Shown: in pieces, positions 1-5,018 of the stretch | Position numbering within the stretch: the first letter of the stretch is position 1 | Layout: every line of letters begins with the position of its first letter | Assembly: GCA_027625225.1 (NCBI GenBank) | Contig: JAQBWG010000108.1 | Location: 1 to 6,527 of the forward strand | Reading direction: 5' to 3' | Length of the DNA stretch: 6,527 nucleotides | Origin: Chloroflexota bacterium | GTDB taxonomy: Bacteria; Chloroflexota; Dehalococcoidia; Lucifugimonadales; VGZR01 | Notes under the pieces: generated by a model | The model's database searches: none | What the model was told of the DNA's origin: nothing | Seen by the model: the letters and a program-made list of their open reading frames with translations, nothing else | Made by a program: the position numbers and the translations under genes

Positions 1-465
1 GAAGCCGAAACCCTGACGAACGGCTACTGTCATGGCGGCGAACTGCCAAGCCAAAATGAGGATAATCGCCCACTGGTCGAAGACGGGAACAAGCCCTAGA
101 ACGCGAAACAGCACGGGCGCCTGGGCTAGTAGCGACGTGCGCAGGAAGCCCAACAGGACATGCGTTTCGGGCATGATCTGCACGAACAGGGCGGCGACGA
201 CGATGGCGGCAAACGTCCAGAGGCCCCAGGTCATGAGGTTGCTGAGAAATCCCGAAACGAAAACCGGGCCTGCGCCGCCGTTCAGTTCTTCGATGCTCAG
301 TCCGATGGCACCCACGCCGCTGGCAGCGCACGCGAGCGCGAGGATGACGGCGCCGTCAGCAAAAGCGGTACGGTCTTTGGCGACGCTCTCGTAGGTTTGC
401 GAGGAAAGCAGAGAGGCCCCGACGATTCGGGCAAGGAACCGCCGGGGCCATGCTACAGGTGTCAC
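1..465 (-). CDS. YIP1-like multi-pass membrane protein, N-terminal part (cut by left edge)
   Basis: This frame is open from a GTG at 465 to the window edge, giving 155 codons with the C-terminus missing. The N-terminus carries a basic stretch (RRFLARIVGASLL, residues 8-20), followed by TYESVAKD (24-31). Hydrophobic segments lie at about residues 38-57, 78-98 and 132-149, the last in AWQFAAMTVAVRQGFGF. The N-terminal 'RivGA..L....TYe.Va.D' pattern and the ending 'W....a.AVRQ..gf' resemble bacterial YIP1-family membrane proteins, whose role is mostly unknown. An in-frame stop lies a few codons upstream, so GTG 465 is the only good start, although no clear Shine-Dalgarno sequence precedes it. 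It begins 22 bases after the stop of the VOC gene on the same strand, which suggests co-transcription. The coding frame is supported by its consistent hydrophobic pattern. The family name is inferred from recalled sequences; a generic membrane protein is the alternative. Confidence 0.72.
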   Translation of the reverse strand, partial: MTPVAWPRRFLARIVGASLLSSQTYESVAKDRTAFADGAVILALACAASGVGAIGLSIEELNGGAGPVFVSGFLSNLMTWGLWTFAAIVVAALFVQIMPETHVLLGFLRTSLLAQAPVLFRVLGLVPVFDQWAIILILAWQFAAMTVAVRQGFGF

Positions 466-487
466 GATTTTGGATAGTCCCGAGGAG

Positions 488-880
488 CTAGTACTTCATC
501 TGCAGTAGTTCGACGCGGACGTCCTCGGGGCAGCGCATGAACGCGATGCGGGGACCGTTAGGGGTGTCAATGGGTCCTTCGAGCAACTCGGCGCCGAGCT
601 TTTTCAGTCGCTCTATTTCGGCGTGGCAGTCTTCGACGGTGATGCCGAAGTGCTCTAGGCCGGTGTGGGGGATGTAGTCGGCAGGGCCAAGCTTCTCGCC
701 GGTTCGGGCGGAGGAGATGTTCACACGGGTACCGTTGACGGTGTCGCAAGCTATGAAGCGGTCGCCGTAGACGCGGGTGGCGTCGCTCACGATTTTGAAG
801 CCGAACGCTTTGACGTACCAGTCGGCGGCTTTCTTGGGGTCGGACGATTTGAGGTGGACGTGATTGAATGCGTAGTTCAC
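488..880 (-). CDS. VOC/glyoxalase-fold metalloenzyme-like protein
   Basis: This 130-residue protein has the vicinal oxygen chelate fold, two beta-alpha-beta-beta-beta modules that usually bind a divalent metal. Family members include glyoxalase I, epimerases, dioxygenases and resistance proteins. Visible elements are FNHVHLKSSD at the N-terminus (His7 as first metal ligand), AADWYVKAFGFKI (helix plus strand, 18-30), GLEHFGITVED (second-module His77, 74-84) and the ending RVELLQ with Glu124. The usual His/His/Glu ligands therefore appear to be present. The substrate cannot be read from the sequence. I place the start at GTG 880 because AAGGAG lies 6 bases upstream and the product then begins exactly at the fold. 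An ATG at 916 would add 12 residues unlike the family. The gene lies between a SRPBCC gene (61 bases upstream) and a YIP1-like gene (22 bases downstream) on the same strand. Confidence 0.88.
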   Translation of the reverse strand: MNYAFNHVHLKSSDPKKAADWYVKAFGFKIVSDATRVYGDRFIACDTVNGTRVNISSARTGEKLGPADYIPHTGLEHFGITVEDCHAEIERLKKLGAELLEGPIDTPNGPRIAFMRCPEDVRVELLQMKY

Positions 881-886
881 TGGGGT

Positions 887-892
887 CTCCTT
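887..892 (-). promoter_or_regulatory. Shine-Dalgarno site deciding the VOC gene start
   Basis: The minus strand reads AAGGAG here, six bases before the GTG at 880. This near-perfect ribosome-binding site favours the GTG over the in-frame ATG at 916. Confidence 0.75.
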
Positions 893-941
893 CAACGATA
901 GGTATATGCTCAGCAAAGCCTATGGGACGGGAGTAGGGGTG

Positions 942-1415
942 TCAAGGCGCGGGAGGAGAAGGGGTCTGGTGACCGGCGCGGACTTCGGCGACGGCCTGGA
1001 CGTGCAGCAGGTGGCGGGCGATAACCGCGTTGTATATGGAAGCGATGTTGATGCTGCCAATGAGCCAGCCGAGGATGGGAACGGTGCTCCAGGTGAACTC
1101 GCCGCGGAATTCGAGGGCGGTCGCGCCTTCGACTTCGCGAAGGGTGATTTCGCCCCGGTCGCTGTGCAGCGGACCTTCGAGTTGGGTAAAGGTGACGTGG
1201 CCGGGCGGTTCGAAGGTGAACTCGTGGACGGAATCGTAAACGCGAAAACCGCCCTTCGACTTGAGTTCGGATACAACGGTGTTGGCGGTGCGGGAGCGGA
1301 CTTTGACCGGCTCGCCTCCGAGGAGGTTGCCGGTAACAAGCGCGAGGATGGCCTGGAAGACCACATCGCGCGGGGCGTTGATGCGGATGTTACGGGATTT
1401 GAGTTTGACGGGCAT
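942..1415 (-). CDS. SRPBCC (START/Bet v1-like) ligand-binding-fold protein
   Basis: This 157-residue protein has the layout of the SRPBCC superfamily, a helix-grip fold around a deep hydrophobic pocket that includes polyketide cyclase/dehydrase and CoxG-like proteins. The start is typical: a first strand, then NAPRDVVFQAILAL (about residues 12-25) at the usual 'aPre.Vf..l' position. Alternating strands follow, including GFRVYDSVHEFTFEPPGHV and TALEFRGEFTW. A long C-terminal helix (about 120-145, NIASIYNAVIARHLLHVQAV) should close the cavity. The last residues, QTPSPPAP, look disordered. No catalytic residues can be assigned and the ligand is unknown. I chose ATG 1415 because the fold begins there. 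The frame stays open to an ATG at 1463, but the extra 16 residues look non-coding. No Shine-Dalgarno sequence precedes 1415, whereas a TAGAAT box lies 8 bases upstream, so the mRNA may be leaderless. Confidence 0.78.
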   Translation of the reverse strand: MPVKLKSRNIRINAPRDVVFQAILALVTGNLLGGEPVKVRSRTANTVVSELKSKGGFRVYDSVHEFTFEPPGHVTFTQLEGPLHSDRGEITLREVEGATALEFRGEFTWSTVPILGWLIGSINIASIYNAVIARHLLHVQAVAEVRAGHQTPSPPAP

Positions 1416-1423
1416 AGTCTGTA

Positions 1424-1429
1424 ATTCTA
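1424..1429 (-). promoter_or_regulatory. Candidate -10 box of a leaderless promoter for the SRPBCC gene
   Basis: The minus strand reads TAGAAT (5 of 6 matches to TATAAT), ending 8 bases before the ATG at 1415. Transcription would start at or next to the A of the start codon. No good -35 hexamer is seen 16-18 bases upstream, so this rests on the -10 match and the missing Shine-Dalgarno sequence. Confidence 0.35.
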
Positions 1430-1434
1430 CGGAC

Positions 1435-1463
1435 TTGTGATATTTGTGAGTGTCGCCTAACAT
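1435..1463 (+). promoter_or_regulatory. Candidate sigma70-type promoter for the plus-strand gene at 1493
   Basis: TTGTGA at 1435-1440 (4 of 6 matches to TTGACA) and TAACAT at 1458-1463 (4 of 6 to TATAAT) are separated by 17 bases. The start of transcription would fall near 1470, ahead of the AGGAGG at 1481-1486 that precedes ATG 1493. The position is right for a divergent intergenic region, but each hexamer is only a moderate match. Confidence 0.4.
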
Positions 1464-1492
1464 TACGCCATCTCATCACGAGGAGGGCGGCA

Positions 1493-1843
1493 ATGGCAGT
1501 ACTCAACTTCGCAGCACCCATTTTGCCAGGAAAGCTGAAGCAATGGCAGGCTTTTCACGACGAATTCAAGCTCGGTGGGCCACGACGGAAAGAGTGGGAG
1601 GCCCAGATGAAGCGTGCAGGCATTACGCGACAGGTCGTTTCCCTACAAAAAACACCGATGGGCGAGTTCACAGTAGTATTCTTCGAAGGGCCAGACCCTG
1701 CCGCAGTTATGAAAAACATGGCCACGTCCAGCGATCCGTTTGACAAATGGTTCGCCCTGCAAATCAAGGAGATCCACGGCATCGACGTGAAGAATCCTGC
1801 TCCCGGGCCTATCTCTCAGTTCATGATGGACTACAAGGCCTAA
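1493..1843 (+). CDS. Small cytoplasmic protein of unknown function, possibly ferredoxin-like alpha/beta-barrel
   Basis: This is the only convincing plus-strand gene, encoding 116 residues. It has an excellent ribosome-binding site, AGGAGG at 1481-1486, six bases before the ATG. No signal peptide or membrane segment is seen. The pattern is a short strand (MAVLNFAAPILPGK), a charged helix (15-43, with KQWQAFHDEF and RRKEWEAQMKRAG), a strand (TRQVVSLQ), a turn (TPMGEF), a strand (TVVFFEG, 60-66), a helix (DPAAVMKNMATSSDPFDKWF) and IKEIHGIDV. The beta-alpha-beta-beta-alpha order, with 'lpGK...w..f' first and a central 'vv.fEg', recalls dimeric alpha/beta-barrel proteins such as monooxygenase-like or EthD-like families. 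I have the impression that relatives occur in Chloroflexota, but I cannot name the family. GC is about 50% in sampled lines, lower than the trp genes. It ends 16 bases from the trpF stop, in convergent orientation. Confidence 0.85.
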   Translation: MAVLNFAAPILPGKLKQWQAFHDEFKLGGPRRKEWEAQMKRAGITRQVVSLQKTPMGEFTVVFFEGPDPAAVMKNMATSSDPFDKWFALQIKEIHGIDVKNPAPGPISQFMMDYKA

Positions 1844-1856
1844 GCTCCCAGCCTTG
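1834..1856. terminator. Weak stem-loop between convergent genes
   Basis: CAAGGC (1834-1839) and GCCTTG (1851-1856) form a perfect 6-bp stem with an 11-base loop. It spans the end of the plus-strand gene and the 16-base gap to the trpF stop, where a shared bidirectional terminator would be expected. There is no real U-tract on either strand, and one arm is coding, so this is a weak candidate. Confidence 0.22.
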
Positions 1857-1859
1857 CGG

Positions 1860-2516
1860 CTAGCTCTTAGCGAGCACCGCCTTAGCAAAGGCACGAATCT
1901 TGGCGTCGTCCTTCACGCCGTCCGCCTCCACCCCTGAGGACACGTCCACACCCCAGGGACGAACGGTGGCGATGGCCTCGGCGACATTCTCCGGCGTCAG
2001 GCCGCCGGCGAGGATTACCTCGTGGCCTTCGGCGATGCGGCGGGCGACGGCCCAGTCGAACGTGCGGCCGGTGCCGCCCAGGTGGCCCGGCTCGTACGAA
2101 TCAAGCAGTGCCTTGTGTCCCGCGGCCAGCACCTCCTCGACGCGGCGTAGCGCATCGCCGACCGCCTCGTCTTCAGGACGCCGGGTGTCCACCTTGATCT
2201 GCTTGATGACGGGGACAACAACCTGCTTCCAGTACTCCGGCGGCTCGTCGCCGCAGAGCTGTACATAACCGAGGCCGCACGTCTTCACGATGCGGTTCAC
2301 TTCTTCGATAGGCTGGTTGGCGAACAGGCCGAGTAACTTGGGGCCGCCCGCCCCGTGCTGCTTACGGTAGTCGTCGATGATTTCTCTGGCATCCTGTTCG
2401 GTGAGCTGACGCCGGACGCCGTGTACGAACACGAACCCCAGGAACGCCGCCCCTGCCTCGGCGGCAACCAGGGCGTGGTGTGCGTCGCGCAGGCCGTCTA
2501 TCTTGAACCAGGTCAT
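1860..2516 (-). CDS. trpF: Phosphoribosylanthranilate isomerase with altered active-site residues
   Basis: TrpF converts N-(5'-phosphoribosyl)anthranilate to CdRP, an Amadori rearrangement in the cytoplasmic tryptophan pathway. The 218-residue length is normal for this (beta/alpha)8 barrel. Family signatures are clear: the N-terminal strand and FLGFVF (25-30), RRQL with Arg36, LGLFANQP (62-69), GYVQLCGDE (83-91), the general-acid motif LLDSY...GGTG with Asp139 (137-150), and the phosphate-binding AGGLTPENV (170-178) and GVDVSSGVE (189-197). Two key positions differ. The first strand reads KIDG where nearly all relatives have KICG, so the catalytic base Cys is Asp7. The motif usually read VQLHG has Cys88 instead of His. 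Asp could still act as a base, so activity is uncertain rather than excluded. The gene overlaps the trpC stop by ATGA and has GGGAG five bases before its ATG. It is the last gene of the operon. Confidence 0.95.
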   Translation of the reverse strand: MTWFKIDGLRDAHHALVAAEAGAAFLGFVFVHGVRRQLTEQDAREIIDDYRKQHGAGGPKLLGLFANQPIEEVNRIVKTCGLGYVQLCGDEPPEYWKQVVVPVIKQIKVDTRRPEDEAVGDALRRVEEVLAAGHKALLDSYEPGHLGGTGRTFDWAVARRIAEGHEVILAGGLTPENVAEAIATVRPWGVDVSSGVEADGVKDDAKIRAFAKAVLAKS

Positions 2517-3304
2517 ACGAACTCCCGCAGCTTGGCGCCGGGGTCGGGCGCGACCACCAGCGACTCGCCGATGAGCGCGGCGTGCGCCCCGGCGACTCTG
2601 ACGCGCTGGATGTCGGCGGGCGTATGGATGCCGCTCTCGCTGACCACTATGCTACCGAACGGCACCATCTTCGCCAGCCGCTCGGTGGTGGCGAGGTCGG
2701 TCTTGAAGGTGTGCAGGTCGCGGTTGTTTATGCCCACGATTTCCGCTCCCGCGTCCAGCGCAATCTGCATCTCGTCCGCTGTGTGCACCTCGACAAGACA
2801 CTGCAACCAGTACTTTTGAGCAAGCTCGCGTAGGTCTCGGAGTTGCTTGGGCGGGAGCATGGCAACGATGAGCAGGATGGCGTCGGCGCCGTTGGCGCGC
2901 GCCTCGGCTATCTGGTAGGGGTCGAAGATGAACTCCTTACGCAGCACCGGCACGCCTCTGGCGTGGGCCACATCCGCGACGGCGCGCAGGTCGTCGAGGC
3001 TGCCCTGGAAGTGGTCGACATTGGTGAGGCAGGAGATGGCCGCCGCGCCGTTGTCCACGTACGCCCGCGCCAGCGCGCCCGCATCGTAGTCGGCGCGGAG
3101 CAGCCCCTTGGCGGGCGAGGCCTTCTTGCACTCAGCGATGATGCGCACGCGGTCGCCCATGAGCGCGCCGGACAGGTTCAGCGGTACCGGCAAGTCGGCG
3201 ATACGGCACTCCAACTCGGCGAGCGGCACGTCCATCTTCGCGCGCTCAACCTCACGGCGCTTTACGTCGACGATCTTGGTGAGTATGTCGGGGATACCAG
3301 TCAT
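2513..3304 (-). CDS. trpC: Indole-3-glycerol phosphate synthase
   Basis: TrpC closes the indole ring, turning CdRP into indole-3-glycerol phosphate with loss of CO2 and water. The 263-residue protein is of usual length for a monofunctional enzyme. After an N-terminal helix (PDILTKIVDVKRREVE) come the catalytic motifs of the barrel: IIAECKKASPAKG (55-67, with Glu58 and Lys60), VLRKEFIFDPYQI (general-acid Lys123), CLVEVHT (Glu172), GINNRDL (Asn193, 191-197) and VSESGI (Glu223, Ser224). The phosphate-binding end AALIGESLV (242-250) is also present. All catalytic residues expected from characterised enzymes are there. ATG 3304 is chosen because the family's N-terminal helix begins just after it. 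The same frame runs open to 3619 inside trpD, but that part is shadow translation. The gene starts 2 bases after the trpD stop with only a weak ribosome-binding site, so its translation probably depends on coupling to trpD. Confidence 0.97.
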   Translation of the reverse strand: MTGIPDILTKIVDVKRREVERAKMDVPLAELECRIADLPVPLNLSGALMGDRVRIIAECKKASPAKGLLRADYDAGALARAYVDNGAAAISCLTNVDHFQGSLDDLRAVADVAHARGVPVLRKEFIFDPYQIAEARANGADAILLIVAMLPPKQLRDLRELAQKYWLQCLVEVHTADEMQIALDAGAEIVGINNRDLHTFKTDLATTERLAKMVPFGSIVVSESGIHTPADIQRVRVAGAHAALIGESLVVAPDPGAKLREFV

Positions 3305-3306
3305 GG

Positions 3307-4320
3307 TCAATCCAGCGTCCGCGACAGGCGGGCTAGGGTATCCAGCACCTTCCTCCCCCTGCCCGAGTCCACGGCGTCGGCTGCTTTGACAACACCGTCC
3401 TTCAGCGACGGCACGGCATCGGCGGCCAGCAGCGCGGCAGCGGCGTTCACCAGCACCACGTCGCGGTGCGGCCCTTCGTCGCCGTCCAGCACCGAGCGGG
3501 CGAGCGTCGCGCTTTCCTCGGCGCTCTTGGCGCGCAGGGCGGTACGCATCGAACGCTCGACCCCCAGTTCTTCGGGGGTGGTCTGGTACTCCAAGACTTT
3601 GCCCTCTTTGAGTTCCCACACCCGCGTGGCGTCGCTGATGGTCACCTCGTCCATGCCGTCCTCGCCGTGCACCACCAGCGCGTGTTTGCAGCCCAGCAGC
3701 CGCAGCACCTCGGCCATCTTGGGTGCGATGGATGCGTCGGCGACGCCGATGAGTTGCGCGGAAGCACCGGCGGGGGTGGTGAGCGGGCCGAGGATATTGA
3801 AAACGGTGCGGATGCCTATCTCCTTGCGCGGGCCGGCGGCGAACTTCATGGAGGGATGGAACCGCTGGGCAAACATGAAGCCGAACCCTGCTTCGTTGAG
3901 GCAGCGCTCGACACTCTGCGGCCCTAGGTCTATCTTCACGCCCAGCGCCTCCAGCAGGTCGGCGCTGCCGGTGGCGCCGGACATGGCCCGGTTGCCGTGC
4001 TTGGCGACCTTCACGCCCGCGCCCGCGATGACGAACCCCGCGGTGGTGGAGATGTTGAACGTGCCGGAGTTGTCGCCGCCCGTGCCTGCCGTGTCCACCA
4101 GTTGGCCGTCCACCCGGACGCGCAGCGATTTCTCGCGCATGACGCGGGCCATACCCGCAATCTCCTCCGGCGTCTCGCCCTTGATGCGCAGGGCGGTGAC
4201 GAACGCACCGAACTGGGCGGGCGTGGCCTCGCCGTTCATGATTTCGGTCATGGCCCCGGCGGCGATGTCCATGGGCAGCGACACGCCGATGACCAGCCCT
4301 TCGATAGCTTCACGAATCAT
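3307..4320 (-). CDS. trpD: Anthranilate phosphoribosyltransferase
   Basis: TrpD transfers phosphoribose from PRPP to anthranilate. The 337-residue length matches the family. A helical N-terminal domain (1-70) is followed by DTAGTGGD (76-83, the PRPP diphosphate loop), GTFNISTTAGF (86-96), KHGNRAMS (107-114), GSADLLEALG (118-127), HPSMKFAAGPRKEIGIRT (155-172, with Arg165 matching the anthranilate-binding Arg) and the Mg2+-binding DGMDEVT (Asp224, Glu225). Two small departures are SGATG where SSxxG is usual, and GPLTTPA where GPLTNPA is typical; neither suggests loss of function. The ATG overlaps the stop of the preceding insert gene as ATGA, and AGGTGG (4327-4332) lies six bases upstream. An inverted repeat places this site in a possible mRNA hairpin. 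In many operons trpD follows trpG directly; here a 695-bp unit separates them. Confidence 0.97.
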   Translation of the reverse strand: MIREAIEGLVIGVSLPMDIAAGAMTEIMNGEATPAQFGAFVTALRIKGETPEEIAGMARVMREKSLRVRVDGQLVDTAGTGGDNSGTFNISTTAGFVIAGAGVKVAKHGNRAMSGATGSADLLEALGVKIDLGPQSVERCLNEAGFGFMFAQRFHPSMKFAAGPRKEIGIRTVFNILGPLTTPAGASAQLIGVADASIAPKMAEVLRLLGCKHALVVHGEDGMDEVTISDATRVWELKEGKVLEYQTTPEELGVERSMRTALRAKSAEESATLARSVLDGDEGPHRDVVLVNAAAALLAADAVPSLKDGVVKAADAVDSGRGRKVLDTLARLSRTLD

Positions 4321-4341
4321 GACGTGCCACCTGATTCGCGA
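4310..4341 (-). promoter_or_regulatory. Inverted repeat covering the trpD ribosome-binding site and start codon
   Basis: In the mRNA sense, TCGCGAATCA (4341-4332) can pair with TGATTCGTGA (4319-4310), giving ten pairs including one G-U. The loop is GGTGGCACGTCA (4331-4320). The loop holds most of the AGGTGG ribosome-binding site, and the start codon straddles the loop and the 3' arm. Such a hairpin would make trpD translation depend on ribosomes finishing the upstream gene, which would melt it. The pairing is seen in the sequence; the regulatory role is inferred. The downstream arm codes for the first TrpD residues, so chance pairing is possible. Confidence 0.45.
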
Positions 4342-5015
4342 GCTAGACCAGAACCCGTAGCCTTTGGTGAAACTTCTCGTCGATTATAAGTCGGTGACCC
4401 ATTAGGTTCTGGATACCAGTCGGGCTGTCCACCTATGATTGTTGATGACTTCTGTTTCCATTTGAATGGACGCTCTAGTTTGAACTGATAGCGTCCATAA
4501 ATGTCCTGCCAGTCAATTACGAAGTTGAACTCCACCGAAGGGTGTGAGCTGTACTTAGGTACAGAAGTAATTACAAAATCCCTCTCTCCGTCTGCCTTCA
4601 TGGCGGACTTCCGTGCTATGACAGCGAATGTACTCGTCTTGTAAGCTAATTCATAGTCAATGTTCACAGCAGGGCCAAGTCCGATATTCTGTGCTTGAAA
4701 AAACCTGTTCATGGTTCTGCTAGCTGAATCGTATTCCTCCAAATAATCCACCCACATCACTGGGTCCAATCTATCTAAACGTTGCTCCTTTGTTTCGTCT
4801 AAAAGTCTCTCTGCAACGTCAGCTTGTGTTTTGGCGCTCTTTGCTATTCCATTTGTACTGTAGGCATAAACAGCAGTTATTACAGCAAGCGCTATCAGTA
4901 TGAATAGCTCTATTCCTCGCCCTGCCGCTTCATACCTCACTGAAAGCCAAATACCCAATCCCAATAGGACTAACCCTACCAGCACGCCGATTATGTAATC
5001 TGCCTTTTTGTTCAT
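4317..5015 (-). CDS. Two-helix membrane protein of unknown function inserted in the trp operon
   Basis: I do not recognise a function for this 232-residue protein. Two membrane helices (about 8-26 and 35-53) are separated by a short basic, charged turn (VRYEAAGRG). A charged helix follows (55-82, AKTQADVAERLLDETKEQRL), possibly coiled-coil. A soluble, beta-rich domain (about 84-200) contains NIGLGPAVNIDYEL (110-123) and FVIDWQDIYGRYQF (165-178). The arrangement of two helices, 'A..M...KEQRL..l.P', 'N.G.GPA.N' and 'Y.D..G..Y' recurs in many uncharacterised bacterial membrane proteins, as I recall them. Nothing suggests an enzyme of tryptophan synthesis. It overlaps trpG and trpD by ATGA at either end, and GGAG (5024-5027) lies eight bases before its ATG. 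GC is about 45% over 4381-5010, well below the flanking trp genes, which suggests acquisition from another source. The last 20 or so residues (SPKATGSGLARESGGTS) are richer in GC, polar and probably disordered. Confidence 0.85.
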   Translation of the reverse strand: MNKKADYIIGVLVGLVLLGLGIWLSVRYEAAGRGIELFILIALAVITAVYAYSTNGIAKSAKTQADVAERLLDETKEQRLDRLDPVMWVDYLEEYDSASRTMNRFFQAQNIGLGPAVNIDYELAYKTSTFAVIARKSAMKADGERDFVITSVPKYSSHPSVEFNFVIDWQDIYGRYQFKLERPFKWKQKSSTIIGGQPDWYPEPNGSPTYNRREVSPKATGSGLARESGGTS

Positions 5016-5018
5016 GAC
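4317..5018. repeat. 7-bp direct repeat TCATGAC bounding the inserted gene
   Basis: The plus strand reads TCATGAC at 4317-4323 and again at 5012-5018, exactly at the two ends of the inserted gene. Four of the seven bases follow from the ATGA overlap at each junction, so only three matches are independent evidence (chance about 1 in 64). The repeat could be a duplication made on insertion, a recombination footprint, or chance. Confidence 0.4.

Noticed and set aside
32..477. Two plus-strand open frames near the left edge
   Set aside because: They are antisense to the minus-strand YIP1-like frame, which is open to the edge and shows coherent membrane helices; the plus-strand products look random.
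881..916. Earlier ATG start for the VOC gene
   Set aside because: It would add 12 residues outside the fold and lacks a ribosome-binding site, whereas GTG 880 has AAGGAG at ideal spacing.
906..1424. A 172-codon plus-strand open frame
   Set aside because: It is antisense to the SRPBCC gene, is Gly/Asp/Val-rich and has no family signature or ribosome-binding site.
1416..1463. Earlier ATG start for the SRPBCC gene
   Set aside because: The added 16 residues are not typical of the fold and would overlap the promoter region of the divergent gene.
3305..3619. N-terminal extension of TrpC reaching into trpD
   Set aside because: The extra residues are Arg/Gly-rich shadow sequence of trpD in another frame. 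The family's N-terminal helix begins at ATG 3304.
3763..3783. TrpD GPLTTPA in place of GPLTNPA as a possible activity defect
   Set aside because: The PRPP loop, the Mg2+-binding Asp-Glu pair and the anthranilate-binding Arg are intact, so one Asn-to-Thr change is likely neutral variation.
2843..4360. A 505-codon open frame on the plus strand
   Set aside because: It lies antisense to trpC and trpD, whose motifs are unmistakable. The translation is low-complexity (Ser/Ala/Arg/Pro-rich), as expected from the complement of GC-rich codons.
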